Shown here in pieces: positions 14,141-38,000 of a DNA stretch of 64,000 nt. The DNA comes from Kingdonia uniflora (Eukaryota; Streptophyta; Magnoliopsida; Ranunculales; Circaeasteraceae). Location: assembly GCA_014058105.1 (NCBI GenBank), contig JACGCM010002535.1, forward strand, positions 3,534,001-3,598,000, read 5' to 3'. Below the pieces are notes generated by a model that did no database searches, had not been told where the DNA came from, and worked only from the letters and a program-made list of their open reading frames with translations. The position numbers and the translations under genes were made by a program. Each line of letters starts with the position of its first letter. Within the stretch, counting starts at the first letter, position 1.

Positions 14141-14168
14141 AGGAGAGGGAGAGGGAGAGAGAGAGAGG
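14141..14168 (+). repeat. GA-rich microsatellite in the CCT 5' leader
   Basis: A GAGAGG/GAGAGA run sits 34-61 bases upstream of the ATG at 14202. GA tracts are common in plant 5' untranslated regions. It marks the probable leader but does not fix a transcription start. Confidence 0.6.
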
Positions 14169-14201
14169 TCTGATCTCAAAACCATACGAGAGAGGACGAA
14201 A

Positions 14202-23687
<9,486 letters not shown>

Positions 23688-24100
23688 ATGGGAGCTTCTT
23701 GTCAAGGGAAGTCAGCCTCTAGCCGCTGTTCGTACAAGTAATCTGGTAGATTTAGACATCATAAAATGGAAAAGAGAAAAAGAAGAAGAAAAAAAAAAAA
23801 AAAAAAGTACCAGTGGATATTTCAAATTTTGTAGAAAGATTCTTCCTCTTGGCTTGTTGTGGTTATGGAATATTTTAAGTTCAGATTGCTGAAATCAGAT
23901 TGAAAATTCTGGTTGGTTTGGTCGATTTCTTGTACAAATATTCCTGCATTTATGTAAGCCGTGTTGAAGAGAGGTTGTAGTGGTTTTGGACTTGATTTCT
24001 GCTGTTTCATAGCCTCTGCAACTGTTGTTTGAAATACTTTCACAACTGGGAACCTCAAAAGTTCTTTTGAAATATAAAGTTATTGATTTATGACTCTTTT
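23688..24100 (+). other. Probable 3' untranslated region of CCT
   Basis: Follows the CCT stop directly: a poly-purine run at 23776-23806 and T-rich sequence. The end of the transcript cannot be placed exactly. Confidence 0.4.
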
Positions 24101-25948
24101 AATACTGGTTGGAATCTTATTTACCTAAGCTGCTGGAAGTGGTTTTTATCTGGAAGTGGGTTAAGTTGAAAATGTGGAAAGGATGTTCCTGCATGTTCTG
24201 GGATGCTGCAAGTATGTAGATTAGTTTACAGCGAAGGGTTAACCTGACAAGGAAATCAAAGATTGGGTGAGCGTATACTTTCTGAAGCTCTGTTCAAAGG
24301 GTTAGGTCTTTTCTCTACTCCAGGTACAGTATAATACTAACGTCTACCTTAAAGCCTAGGGTATGATCAAGGGTGATATACCAGAAGATTTTTCACCCAT
24401 GATGTGAATAAATTTGTTTTAAGAGTATTTAAAATTCAAATCTTATTCCTATTTTCGTTTTATATTTTATCAGTCGATGAAGAAATTGTCTTATAACTCA
24501 ATGGAAATCATTGAAGCCGTAGTCTTCGGTCTATATTCTTCAAAGACAAGATAAGCCTAACTTAGATGAAGTTAATACTTGGATTTAAATTTACAAGTTG
24601 ACGGGAAGGTACAAAGAAACTGTTGCCCCGCAAATTGTCATATTATGTCGAATATTCTATGTCACGAAATAGATAATTCAAATTTATGTTTAATTTTTCG
24701 GATATTTTTTAAAATACACTAGTTTTGTATCCATAGGACCAATTGTCTTCTCCCCCGATAACAACGACTTCAAATTGATTAGTTTTTTCATTGACTCGGC
24801 GAGCAGAAGACTAAGGCGGTGGAATCCACCGTAAACGATCCTTGTCGTCTTGTCCTACTTGCTTAAGAAGAACATTCAAAGATGACATGAATTGAAATGG
24901 AGAGGTCCTAAAATGAATTTGTACAATTCAGATGAAAGAAGCATAACATGGGATCAACGGTGTATGCCACAAATAAAATCACTCCGCTCCTGTCATCTCT
25001 GCCATAAACGTAATGGATGGTCTACCATAAAGTCCAGAGTAGGATTAGCCCACATTGAAATCTCCATCTCTTCTTCAAATATTTCTGCTGAATGAACAAT
25101 TGTTCACCAAAACAATATGCATTTTCTGGGAGAGGCATTAGCAGAACATAACTTGAGAAGATATGTGTTTCTGATCTGGGCTATGTCTAGGTTGGGATTG
25201 CAACTTGCAAGGATGGAGCATAGGGTTGATACTCTCTCGAGTTCAGATATGCCTGCATTAGAGGTCAGGAATGATATGCCGTATGCGGATATATTTTTAC
25301 CATAACGGATAACTGCGGACCATTGTGAAGGCCATAGTCTCTTGTTTCAGTTTTAGATATTTGTTATATCGGACTTGATGTAGGTTCAATTGCAAGTCTG
25401 AACTTTCAACTTCTCTGGAATATGTAATGTGCTCACTGCGACATTATCTAAAGACAGGATCTAACACATCCTAATCAGGTCGTCGTACGCATCAGTCAAC
25501 AACAATAAAAGATGGAGTAGTTGAGACTATGGAGGGTGATGAGGCATGTTTACATAATCGAATAGGCTAGCAACGTCATTGGCTGCTCATTGCTATAGAA
25601 AAAGGGTTTGCATTGTCATCGAGGAAACATAATCAACCTCCATCGAGTATCTTGAGGATGGTGGGCACGTCATTTTCGCCTAGACGATTTATGTAACATT
25701 TCCCCGGTTACATCGAACCCACGAACATGGATATAATAAACTCTCGTAAATTAATAAAACCTCAACTTGATCATAAACAAAATAAACCCAACTGACCTTC
25801 TTGTATTTTGATTTGAATAATAGTGAATTTTGCTATATTTTGAGCTTATAACAATTTCCATGAAACTAGACTCCTCTTCTTCAGCTATATTAAGAAGACT
25901 GCTCTCTTAATATTTTGCTTAGTGATCTCTTTTCTTATTGAGAAAGAA
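24101..25948. other. Intergenic stretch between CCT and the PCR gene
   Basis: No confident gene. A plus-strand frame at 25117-25305 reads MHFLGEALAEHNLRRYVFLI and continues RLGLQLARMEHRVDTLS; it looks coding-like (charged, few rare residues) and may be a fragment of a host gene or repeat, but I do not recognise it. The promoter of the PCR gene should lie in the last few hundred bases. Confidence 0.3.
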
Positions 25949-27742
25949 ATGTATCCTTCACATCCCCATGAGAATGAAAAAAACTCACCTGGCCAAGGGG
26001 TACTCCCGAATCTTGTGACTCCTCCTGTCTCATCAGCTCCAGGGTACCCACCTAGTGCAACACAATATTACCGTCCTCCAAACACCTCAACAAGCTTGCG
26101 TGTTCATCAAGTTCGAGCTTACACTGAACAGTGGTCAACTGGTCTTTGCCATTGTTGCGATGATCCTGCAAATTGTAAGAGTTGTCCACGGGTTATGACC
26201 ATAATCCTGAAAAGATTTATTCTTTGGATGGTCTCCCTAGGGAGAGTTATAATATAACTTTGTGACCAACCAATGACTTGGGTAGAAAGTTAAAAAGGAC
26301 CTTTTACAGTAACACTTGCGTGAAAGTTTTTGTTAACCGTTTACCACAGGTTATTAATCGTGTACTAATCTATTTTTATTTTCTGAACTTTGAAGGTATC
26401 ATCACTTGCTTTTGCCCATGTATCACGTTCGGACAGATATCCGAGATAGTGAACAGAGGCTCTAAAGGTAAGATTTATTTTTGAAATACTAGGATTATTA
26501 AGATTTACACTCAAAAATAAAGGGTGCCCATGTTCTAATAATCCTGTTTGTTGAACTATATATGATGCAGGTTGTGCGAGAAGTGGTGCGTTGTATGTGC
26601 TACTTGGCTTTGCATGTTTACCATGCTTGTACTCGTGCTTCTACCGATCAAAACTGAGGGGGCAATATGACTTGGAAGAGGCTCCATGTGTGGATTGCTT
26701 GGTGCATTTCTGCTGTGAGTTTTGTGCTCTTTGTCAAGAGTACAGGGAACTCAAGAACCGGGGATTCGACATGGGAATAGGTATGGTTATTTTCATAGAT
26801 ACATTTCTCACATAAGCAGCTTAGAACATCTAGATTCTAGACATGGTGTTCAAATCTGAAAGAAGAAAATATGAGGCAAACCTATTTATATATAACCCTT
26901 AGGAGTCAGGAGTAAGATCACGATCTTAATCTGATGCAAAATTATTAGAATCCCCTCATCTTAATCTTAACACATCTTGGATTATTGACTAAAATTAAAC
27001 TAGTTAGCTTAAAGAAGTCAATTCCCAGTGTAGTAGGACCATTTTTTTTGCTTCAGAGACTAATACAACTTGAACAAAAGCTAATCTTCTTAAATCTAAA
27101 ACACACTCGCCGTTTAGCCTATGATACAACAACTACAACAACTAAATACAGGCAGTTGACAATTATAGCCTAAACTCGACAATGACATTTTACGGGACAG
27201 ATAAGAGTCAAAAGGGTACAAAACGGATGAAAGAAAACACATACCTGCTTCCGCGAAGAGATACAAACCTGGTAGCATTGGTTGTGCCTGATTTACCCAG
27301 GGTTTCACCTCTAACGTAACCCTACATAAAAATTAGGTAAGAAAATCCTATCACCTTCTTTCACCCAGTCTGATCATCATCCTAAAAATCAGTATGTCTT
27401 AAGGTCACGAGAACGGATCACTGTTAACTAGGAAATTTATTTCTGTCTACAAATCATCTGATCTGGAAACAAGTTTTAGGCTAAACTAGTTCCAGCAAAG
27501 TATCTCAAGGAAAAAACAAATACTGCCCACAATAGTTTAAGGTTTTCGTTCCTTTACTATTTTTGAGCATTTCATTAGTTGCTCTAAATGCTACTTCAAA
27601 TATAATTTTAGGTAAAACAAATTACATTGGTTTTAATGACATGGTTTTTTGTTGCTAAACTAAAGGTTGGGATGCAAACATGGACAGACAAAGCCGTGGA
27701 GTTATAGAAGCTCCGATTATTGAACGTGGCATGAGAAGATGA
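25949..27742 (+). CDS. PLAC8 / plant cadmium resistance (PCR)-like cysteine-rich membrane protein
   Basis: Exons 25949-26174, 26396-26467, 26571-26780, 27666-27742 join in phase to 194 aa with GT-AG introns. The N-terminus (1-60) is rich in Pro, Ser and Tyr. The PLAC8 core follows: [15 protein letters not shown] (62-76), [18 protein letters not shown] (80-97; CFCPC fits the CxxxxCPC/CLC signature), a hydrophobic segment [19 protein letters not shown] that probably spans the membrane, then a Cys-rich [20 protein letters not shown] helix. Known members sit in the plasma membrane and act in divalent metal (Cd, Zn, Ca) transport or in organ-size control; which applies here is unknown. ATG 25949 was preferred over one 27 bases upstream because family members start close to the Tyr/Pro region. 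The neighbour downstream is convergent. Confidence 0.9.
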
Positions 27743-29018
27743 ATGCACAAGAATATTGGAAGAAAGACTTCAACAGTGGAGTGGAACAATGAGGGTCATT
27801 GCAATTTCATGTACATGTCATGGTGCACTCAAACACCAAGTTGTGTTGTTTAGTTAAGGTTTGCTTTGTCTTCTGTCACTGTATATTACGTTTGAGAGTT
27901 GTTCAGTTGTTAGACCTGCTTGTGGAAATTTAGAGTTACCAAAGGTTTGATGTAATTTCATTAAGATGGAATAAATGTAGTGTAGCAATAAAACTTGATT
28001 TTGTTACCCATGGTTCTAAATATGATTTTGTTCCTTTGTATTGGACCTGTGATTTTCAGATACATCGCAATAAAACTTGATCCAGTGTTTTGATATTTTA
28101 GCAATGCCCTGAGTCTATCTATAGGTACCGAAGTACTTGTACAACATCTTCATGAAATTATCCATGTCAAATCCAAGCATCGCCATTTAAATTAAGTCAT
28201 CCACTCCTTTCACTCTTACGACATGCAGCCAAGCTGAACTTCACCCACAAGAGAATTCGTTATCTTTTCCTTTGGAACAAACTTTTTACTCCCTTATTCT
28301 GCGTATCCATGAACTTAACAAAATGAATTAAACTATCACCACATCGGCAGCTAAAAAGTCGCTGCCCCATCTGTCGCACAATTTGTCTCCCTCACATTGA
28401 ACCTGCCTTTAGATATCTTCCAATCCTTGTGATCAAATTCATCAAAGACCTAGTTCAAATTGTCAACATTTGGGAGAAAAGAAGGGGAAGTGATTGAGCA
28501 TTGCCTGTCTTTAGATCTTCATCACGTCAGTTTTGGTGGAAACTTCCTTGAAAGGTGGTCTTGCCTACGGAGAAAACTAAACTATGGCATTTTATTCCAA
28601 TAGGACTGAAGTAAAGAGAGAAAACTAAGCACAAAATTGACCAACTGTTCATCGCATTTAATGACACAAATACCATTATTACACCACAAGAAAAGAAAAG
28701 AAAAAAAATGAATCGTTCCTCTGTCAGTTTCATGCAACTAGGGAAGAATAATTTTAAGAGTGAATGGTAGACCAAAAGAGATAGAATGCAGATAAAAAAA
28801 CATATAGTCGTATAGAAGAATATATTCTTAGTATAACAAGTTGCTTTGCAATTTTCCTTGATTCACTTTTACATAATTTTTTGATAGAATATAGCCTACT
28901 AAGATGGGAAAGTGTTTCCAACAACTATTCCTTCTTAAACCAAAAAAGGGCTCAACTCATCGAAAAAATTGAAAATATGAGAAGAAAAAGAAATTGAGTT
29001 CAAAGGAACATATACGAG
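27743..29018. other. Convergent intergenic space between the PCR and zinc-finger genes
   Basis: The first 250 bases are probably the PCR 3' UTR (AATAAATGTAG and AATAAAACTTG at about 27970-27996). The remainder shows no gene. Tail-to-tail spacing to the stop at 29021 is about 1.3 kb. Confidence 0.4.
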
Positions 29019-32000
29019 TCAAGGTGGCTTTCCATTATCAATATCTTCCATTACGTCAATGTCCTTCCGAGCTGTAATTTTCTGAACATAACCTGAATTG
29101 AAAAAACAAAAAACAAAATAAAATGCAGTAATGTAATCGATGAAGTATTACAATTTACATTGAGAAAGGCAAGAGTAATGAATTTCGACAATGACAAAGT
29201 ACTAAAGTTTATATTAGGAGAAGCAGGAAATAATTTTGTCAAACTAGATATAAATTAACTCATACAAATAATAATTAAGCCCAGCTTCATTTCATATCTA
29301 CTTCACTACAATCCTGATTCATGTGTTGAGATTCCTTGTGAGATTGAGCTCCTAAATATGTAAACATATATAATATAGAAAGAAAAACTTCTGATAGATA
29401 ATGATGTGATATTGACAATTGGCTATTTGAAAAGCCAATATCGAGAAAAACAAAGAAAATATCTACATTTTGCCATAAAAGAGGCAAAATAATAAATGAT
29501 TTTAAAAAGTCCTATTTTAGAAAGAATTTAGTTGGAGTTGTAATAGAAAACTTCGTAGAGAGCTTAAGAATATGACCCAATTATACGTTATACGTGATTC
29601 GTATAATTGCCATATTTTTCAGATCATCCAAACTTCCGATTGAAATAGATGTCTTCACGAACAAACGAAAGAGGAGATGAGATTCAATAGAAAACTGTAA
29701 CTGATGATATATCTGAATCTCAACTGAAGCAAATGATGAGAGAGAAGAGATTGGTAATGGAGTCCAAGATGAGAGATCAAAACAAATTAAAAGTATGAAG
29801 GGCAGTGTTGATGTCCAAGTAAACTGATAAGTTGTCGCTCGCCCAAGCAGTTGCTACCTCCAATCGAGGTATAGCGAAGCTTGATTCTCAAACTTCTACA
29901 AATCAGGGGGAAGTGAGCTTTGCTGCAGTGATAAGGATTGATTATGCATTTATGCTGCAAAAGGGGTCTTGATTGAAGTATCACAAAACTGAATTTACTT
30001 TTACAGAAAGAAAATTTGTGGCTCGATGCCCCAAAGAATACTTGATGAGGCATAGAGATGTGAAAAGAATACAGTTGTGGGTTTCTTTATAGGAACAAAA
30101 TTATCATTTTACATGATTAGGGATCTTATAAGAGCTCTGTGGGGAGGTATGGCTCCTCTAACTATATCTATGCAACACTCTGTTTTGTTTTCACATTTGG
30201 AGATCTACAAGAGGGATAAAATGTTGGAAGGAGGACCTGGGCACATTGCAGGCAAGTACTTTGAAGTTAGAAAATGAAGTCCTTATATTAACACTGATGC
30301 TAGCAAGACTGGAAGTATCCCTATATAGGTGAAGTTTATGAACCTTCCCAAACGTTATTGGACTTCGCAAGCTCTAAGCTATGTTGCAAGTGCAATTGGC
30401 AATCCTATCTGTCTAGATAAAGCAATAGAAAATCTTTCCAGAATGTCATTTGCTAAAGCTCTAAGCTATGTTGCAGGTGCAATTAGCAATCCAATCTGCC
30501 TAGATAAAGCAATAGAAAATCTTTCCAGAATGCCATTTGCTAAAGTCTGCTCAAATATCTCTCATCTATTTTGATAGACAGAGGAGATGAAGTCTAGTAA
30601 AGATACTTATCGAGTATCCTTGGAGACCTCCAATTTGTGATGACTGCACTATATTTGGGGAGTATCCAAAAAGATGTCCAACAAATAAACAGGATATACA
30701 CACAAAAGGAAAGGTAGTCTGATATTTAAAGAAGAAAGAAAGAAGATGGCATGATATAAAGAAACAGAGAATGAGCCACAAAGGAAATTGCCAAAAGACA
30801 CTTACACTGGATTAGCTGTCGCTAAGAAAGAAGAAAGGTTAAAGCTCTCTGATTCAAAGGATCAGGAAGGAGATGTGACAAATAAGGAATGGTTTATTGT
30901 GAAGACGAGAAAATGGGAAAAGAAGAATCCAAGACAAAAATTAACTGAAGAAATTTTTGCCTAGTGTCAAAACCACTCCGGCACAATCAGTTGAAGAGTC
31001 AATATAGAACCCATTAGACAGAGTGACCAAGGGACAAAAAAGTAAAGTAAAAGAGCAAGAAGATGAAGGGAGTGTAAAAAGTCTAGAGGTGTTACAACCT
31101 GTAGGAAGAGTTCAGACAACACAGAACTCCCTCCAAGAAAGAAACATGCTTACTAAACACTAAAGAAAACAAAATAAAATAAAAACGGCAAGAAAACAAG
31201 ACGGAGAATAAGTAACAGTGTTCAAGAGGGGTGGAAAATTTCATACAAAGGAATTTTTTATTAGATTTACCTGGTGGCAAATTTACTTGGTCCAATAATG
31301 AGCAAAGTCCTGTTATGTGTCATCTCGATAGGTTTTTAGTCAATGGAAAGTGGGAAGATTTTTTCCTAAACTATCCCAAGTTGTAGCAACTAAAACTTCC
31401 TCTGATCATTCTCCAGTTATCTTGATTTGTGGCTTGGTGAAGGGTTTTCCCATGCCTTTCAAATTTGAATATATGTGGTTAGTGGTTCCTGGTTTCAAGG
31501 AGAAGGTAAAGCTTTTAGGCTTAAACTTAAGATGTTGAAGAATAAGCTTATGAAATGGAACAAAGAGGTTGTTGGTGATATCGAGAGAATAAAACAGGTT
31601 ATGCTAGATGAGATTGATGTTTTGGATAAGAAGGAAGAGGATGGCGGGTTGAATAATGTCGAAGTTGATAGAAGGGCTTAAAGAAGGAGATAATAACACT
31701 AATTTTTAGGGTGGTTAAGATGGAAGAGATTTTGTGAAGACAAAAGTCTCGACTCCAATGGCTTAAAGAAGGAGATAATAACACTAATTTTTTCCCACAA
31801 AGTAGCTAATGCTCGGAATAGGATCAATAGAATGACTGAATGAGTAAGGTGGAGGTCTCGGGGATTATGTTGGAAGATGAGGAGGACATTCGTAAAGGAG
31901 TTGTGGATTTTTATTCGGGCCTTTATGCTGAAGATTGTTATTTAAGGCCTCGTTTAGACGGAGTTGATTTTGATAGAATTTTAGTTGATGAAGCTAATTT

Positions 32001-35000
32001 CTTGGAGGCTCCTATTGAGGAGGAGAAGTTCTGGAGGTGATTCTAGGGATGGATGGAGATGAGTCACCAGGTCCCGATGGTTTCTCGATGGCCTTCTTCA
32101 AGTGTTGTTGAGATATTATCAAAGTCGATCTTATGGAGCTGATGAAAGACTTTTTTAATAATGGTTTTTTAGATTACTGTTCTAATAGTACTTTTGTTAC
32201 GTTAATTCCTAAGGTTGAGGGGGCAATTAATATCAAAGACTTTAGCCCATTAGCTTAGTGAGCAACGTGTATAAGATTATCATTAAAATCTTAGCTTGTA
32301 GAATTAGAAAAGTTTTTAGTTATATTATCCTATAAGAGCAAAGAGTTTTGTGCTTAGTAGACATTTTGGAAGGGATTTTAGTGGCCAACGAGAGTATTTA
32401 CTTTAGAGTGAAGTCGGGGGATCCCGGTGTTGTTTGTAAAATAGATATGGAGAAAGCGTACGACCATGTTAGTTAGGATTTCATTGATTATATGTTGAGT
32501 AGGATGGGCTTTGGGGAAAGATGGAGAGGGTGGGTTAACAAGTGTATTTCCTCGGCCCCTTTTTCTATCTTGGTTAACTGTTCCCCGACGGGATATTTTA
32601 AGAGTACGGGGGAAATTCGCCAAAGAGATCTGTTATCCCCCTTTCTTTTAATAGTGGTTGCAGAGGCTTTGGGTAGAATGATAAATAAAGTTGTGTTACA
32701 TGGTGATATGGAAGGTTTTAAGGAAAGGCAAGACCAGGTAGAGGTGAGACTTCTCCCATTTGCAGATGACACCTTAGTGTTTGTTGAAGCGTCTATGCAC
32801 CAGTTGCGGTTCCTTCGGGGTCTTTTGTGTTGTTTGGAGGTCGTGTTTGGTCTTTATATTAATCTAAGTAAGAGTAAGATTATGGGGGTAGGAGAAGTCC
32901 CCAATCTAACTACGTTAGCGGAGACTTTAGGATGTGGGGTGGAAACTCTTCCTTCTACATATTTGGGTCTGCCGTTGGGGGCGAAGTACAAGTCCAATGC
33001 TATATGAGATCCTGTTATTGAGAGATTTTCTAAGAGAATCAGTGGGTATAAGGCTAAGTATCTGTCTAGGGGGGGGGGGGGGGGCAACCCTTTTGAAAAG
33101 TACTTTTCGAGCCTTCTAGTTTATTATATGTCTACGTTTACCCTCCCTACCCTTGAATCGATTATGAACTTTTTTCTTGGGAATGATACAGAGGACAAAC
33201 ATATGATCCATCAGGTTGGCGGCTGGAAGCAAGTATGTAGAGAGGAAGGAGGTTTAGGGATCAAGAAGTTGTCTAGGATGAATAAGACTTTGTAGGTAAG
33301 TGGTTATGGAGATTTGGGCAAGAGGATAACGGATTGTGGAAGAGAGTTATTATCTCTAGATTTGGTGTGAACGAGTTTGGTTGGAGTAAGAAAGTTGTTG
33401 AGTCCTATGGGTGTGGGGTGTGGAGAGGGGTAATAAAGATTAGTGAGAGTTCTGGTAAATGTGTTAGGATTAGAGTTGGTGTTGGTAACAGGGTGAGAAT
33501 TTGGGAGGATCAGTGGCCTTCTTGATTCATTGCTTAAAGAGTTGTACCCTTTTTTTTTCCTTATCAGACAATCACGAGTGCTTTATGCAAGAGGTGATGA
33601 ACTCAGATAGTTCTAGTGTGTCTTGGAAGCTCGGTTTGCATCGTAATTTGAATGATTGGGAATAAGATATTGTTACTTCTCTTTTAAATAAATTGATTAG
33701 CTTCCGTCATTGTCTAGGGGATGAGGATAGGATGGTTTGGATTGAGTGTGCCAAAGGTGTATTCTCTGTGAAGACTTTCTACAAGGCGTTGGATAATCCT
33801 ACTCATAATACTCTCATAATCTTTCCTAAAAAGAAATTTTGGGTTCCTAAGCTACCTTCTAAGGTGGCCTTTTTTGCTTGGACATTAGAATGTGGCCTTT
33901 TTTGCTTGAACATTATTCTTGAATAGAACTCTGACTATTAACAATTTCCATAAATGTAAAGTTCTTGTTGTTAATTTTTGTTTTGTGTAAAAGCGATGGG
34001 AAGTCCTTTCACCAATTATTTCTTCTTTGTCCTTTTGCTGAAAGTACTTGGATTGAATTCTTTTTACTAGGGTCAGCATTTTGTGGCCTTGTATTAGGTA
34101 AGGTGTTAAGGAATTCTTAACAAATTGGAAGACAAGAAATCTTGTTGAACGAGGTAAGGTGTTATGGAGTTTTCTTCCTTTTGCGGTGATGTGATCTATA
34201 TGGCTAAAACGTAATGCGAGGAAGTTCGAAGGAAAAAAGAAGTCAAGAGCTTCGGTTATGGTCTCTATTAAAGCTTTTATTTTTTGGTGAAGTAAAGCCA
34301 CGACGGATATTGTCAGGGGCGTCTTTTGAGTCGCTTATGGTAAAGTTAAAGGAAACTATTACCAGATATACTTGACGGATAGTGGCTTCATGGTGGTTTT
34401 TTCCTTTTGAGCTGGTATTTTCTGTTTGAGATGCGTGTTTTTTTCTTCTTCTTTTGGTTTCCTCTTGGATAGGCCTTGTTCTTGTTTTTACATGAATAAA
34501 ATTTACACTTATCAAAATAAAAAGAGGGGTGGGAGAATAAAGAAGTATAGTCAATGACAAGCTACTTATACGAAATGTAAGAGGCCTCAATAGATCTCAA
34601 ATGCATAGCAAAGCAAAAAAATTACATAAGAACACATAAAAATGTTGTTAGTGGGGCTGATAGAGAAGAAAGTCAAGACAATAGTATGGCAGAGTCCACA
34701 AATCAGTTGTTAGCAGATGGGATAGACTCACTAACTATGAGGGGGCTACTAATGGTAAGACTTTGGTACTGTAATGCTTCTAACTGTGCCAGAGAAAGGA
34801 ATGAGCTATGGGAATATATTGTAGAGCTGGGTAGTACAAACATCTTACCGTGGTTGATATCTGGTGATTTCAATGCTCTTACATACTAGGATGAGAAAAA
34901 AAGGGAAGAGCAACTCCATGAGAGTGACCTGACTCCATTGAACAACACTTTACTTGGTGGGATTTTGATGGATTTAAAGTGGAGAGAAACAGATACCAGA

Positions 35001-38000
35001 AGCAAATGTTTTACCCTTTGGGATCTCAGATCAATGCCTCGATCTGCATAACTATTCTTGAATAGCAAAATAGGCCGGGCTCCTTTCAGATTCACCAAGC
35101 TTTGGTCTCATCACCCAGATTTTATGAATTTAGTGAAAAAAACCTGGGAGTGTAGAAACAAAGGGACTCCAATGTATGCACTTACAAATTAAATATTCTT
35201 AGGCATGAACTCACAAGGTCGAAGAGAGAAGTTTATGAGGATATACAGGTGGAGATTGCCAGTGCTAGGAAGATTTGGAGAATGTTAAAAAAGAGAGCAA
35301 TTATTCCTATCATTGATGAGGAAATTATAAGAAGAGAAAGAGCTCATAGACCCTTGTTAAACATGCTCCTCTGCAGGAAGAAATGGACAGGAGATAAAGG
35401 TCTGGGATTGAGTGGTTATCCTTAGGGGTTCCAATACACACGTTTCCCATCAATCAATCAAACATAGGACTAGCAAAAAGTTCATAAGTCAGATTAATAC
35501 TCAAGATGGGGGTTTTGCAGATACTGACAAAAAGGCAGTTAACCTCTACAAGAACTTGCTCACAGAAAAAAGATAGCACATTATCACTATGAAACAGGAA
35601 ATCACTCCCAACACCCCGAAATCGTAGACAAGCTATTTGATACTAGCAAATCACATGAAAGACACTACCACTACGAAATCTTTAGCCCTCCCTCTTCTTC
35701 TGGAAATATACCCTTTTTGTGCCATAGTTTTAATATTTGGAGTCAATCCTAAACCAATATAGGATCATATATATTTTTTATCTATACCAAATTGACTTTG
35801 AGAAACGAGGATCATAATTGGATCAATCTTAGACCCCTATCTCCATCATTATGGTCTCTCATATTTCATCCTATGATTCAAAACTTATTTACCTACTATA
35901 ATAAGTGCAATTTGCCTAGGTGCATAGCCTTTATCCTCCTTTAATTCTCCGTTACACTAAACTCATTATTTCTCATTCTTGTGCTCGAATAACATAGTTA
36001 ATCAATAACATTAAAGATTTTTTCATGCACCATATACCATTATCTAAACATCATATGAGCCTACAGCTCTCCTTATCATTATATTACCCAAAACATTCAC
36101 AAGTTTTACCAATCAAAATATTCTTATTTTAATGGCCACTCTTCCTTTGAGTTCTTAGACCTTATAAGATTTTTTTTAGAATAATTTCTAAAGACATACA
36201 CTTTACCTCTTTTCAATAAACAACCGCTTCACCTGTTTTTACACTCAATTTTAACACATTTAATCTTACTTGTGGTTTCCTCATCTTATCAACCAAATAC
36301 CACTCCTTTTGGAGACTCTTGATTCTAAGTGGTCAAGCAAATCCTATTTAGTACAGCAGCTTTATTTACACATGTTCAGCTTGATGATGAAGAACTAACT
36401 CCTCATCAAAGTTGAACATGGCCAAGTTTTATATTTTGTAAGGCCTCCGTAACCATTACACACTCAATAGTGAACCCGGGCTTGGATTAAATTTATTCTA
36501 TCAAGATAGTTCACTGTCATTGATCAAAATCCCCTTGAAGGAAATACATATATATAGTGGTCGCCAACCTTACAAATGTTCAGTTTTTACTTTACATGAT
36601 CTTAGAATTCAAACTTAGTTCTAATGCCACATGAGGAGCTAAATACAACCAAATAAACTTTTCTTAATACTTGTAGAAAACTTGGACTATTCTTGTATTC
36701 ACATTACATCTTCTTTTTGGGGGTAACGTCTAATCCTCTGCTTTAGCCGACTTTAGCTTCGCCAAATTAGTCATCTCTAGATAGAGATATCCACCGTAAT
36801 TCTACCCAAATCATCAAGAGCTTAGAGTAGATCAGTTCATAATATATGGTATGCAACCCATATTCAACAAAATCTCCTTACGAGTGAATCTCCATTCCTA
36901 TGCAATCAAACCTGCTTCTCAGTTTGAAAAACGACTTTCAATGTTCGTCCTTCACCATCCTGCCTCCCTTTTTGGATTGTCTACACTGTTTTCTACATTT
37001 CAGCTGTGAACGCCGCCTTGTCCATTCCTATGCAATCAAACTTGTTTCTCAGTTTGAAAATTGACATTCAATGTTCCTCCTTCACCATCCTGCCTCCCTG
37101 TTTGGATTGCCTACATTGTTCTCTACATTTCAGTTGTGAACGTCGCTTTGCCCGATCGACTAATACTCTGGAAATTCCAAGTACGTTCCTGCCATACTCC
37201 AATGATACCCAAGTAATACACGAAAAAACAACTACTACTAAAAATATTTCCCGAGCTCCATTTCCAATGTAATGGTATCCCACACTCCACATGGTAATAA
37301 TATTTGGGCCTTTTTTAACCATCTTTTTGAAACATGCATTTCTCGTCTCTCAACCCCCACCCCCTGCTAATTTTTTTCCATCTAAGACTTTGATTCGTAC
37401 TTGTTTGATGATTGATTTCTTTGACTTCACTGCTTTACCCACTCCGAATGTACTTCGGATCATACAAGAATCTGTCACATGCCTTCTCATCTCATAATAT
37501 TTTGTCATAACCAAGTTTGTCATAATAGACGATAGTAGATGATTCCCACTATTTCACATATTTTCAACTGATATTAAAAGAAGTAGCCTTGCACCCACAC
37601 TCGTGTTCACAAGAGATGAACAACCACTAATTTAGTTAAGCTTTGGATTTTCGATTTCAACGAGAAAACCTTAATGTGTCAGGTAGCACATGCAAGTGGC
37701 GGCCCACGCCTGGTTACCTTCTTATCCAACTTTTGTCAAATTTTGACTTGGCTTTTAAAATTCCAAATTAAAATGTTTGATAATTGTTGTGTTTCCAAAA
37801 ATAAAAAGTTTTTCAATTACCTAATTATTAGTGGGGTTGTTAATTGAGTCATTAACTCCGACAATTACTCCATATGTAACAGCTATATTTTTGCCTATAA
37901 AAACACAGACATACAACTCTTTTCTGCTCTCACTTTATTGTTATATGATTATAATCAAGGTAGTCTGATGCGTTCGTTGCGAACGCAATTGCGACCGTTG

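Larger units (their letters stand above)
29750..35640 (+). mobile_element. LINE-A: L1-like non-LTR retrotransposon remnant, split by LINE-B
   Basis: The ORF1 part lies left of LINE-B (about 29750-31223) and the start of ORF2 right of it (34533-35640). ORF2 opens with [12 protein letters not shown], the N-terminus of an apurinic-type endonuclease, and contains [12 protein letters not shown]. The element is truncated after the endonuclease; no reverse transcriptase belonging to it is present. It sits in intron 2 of the zinc-finger gene, antisense to that gene. Confidence 0.75.

Noticed and set aside
32854..33087. Minus-strand Pro-rich frame
   Set aside because: Shadow of LINE-B reverse transcriptase; its start is the complement of the poly-G run.
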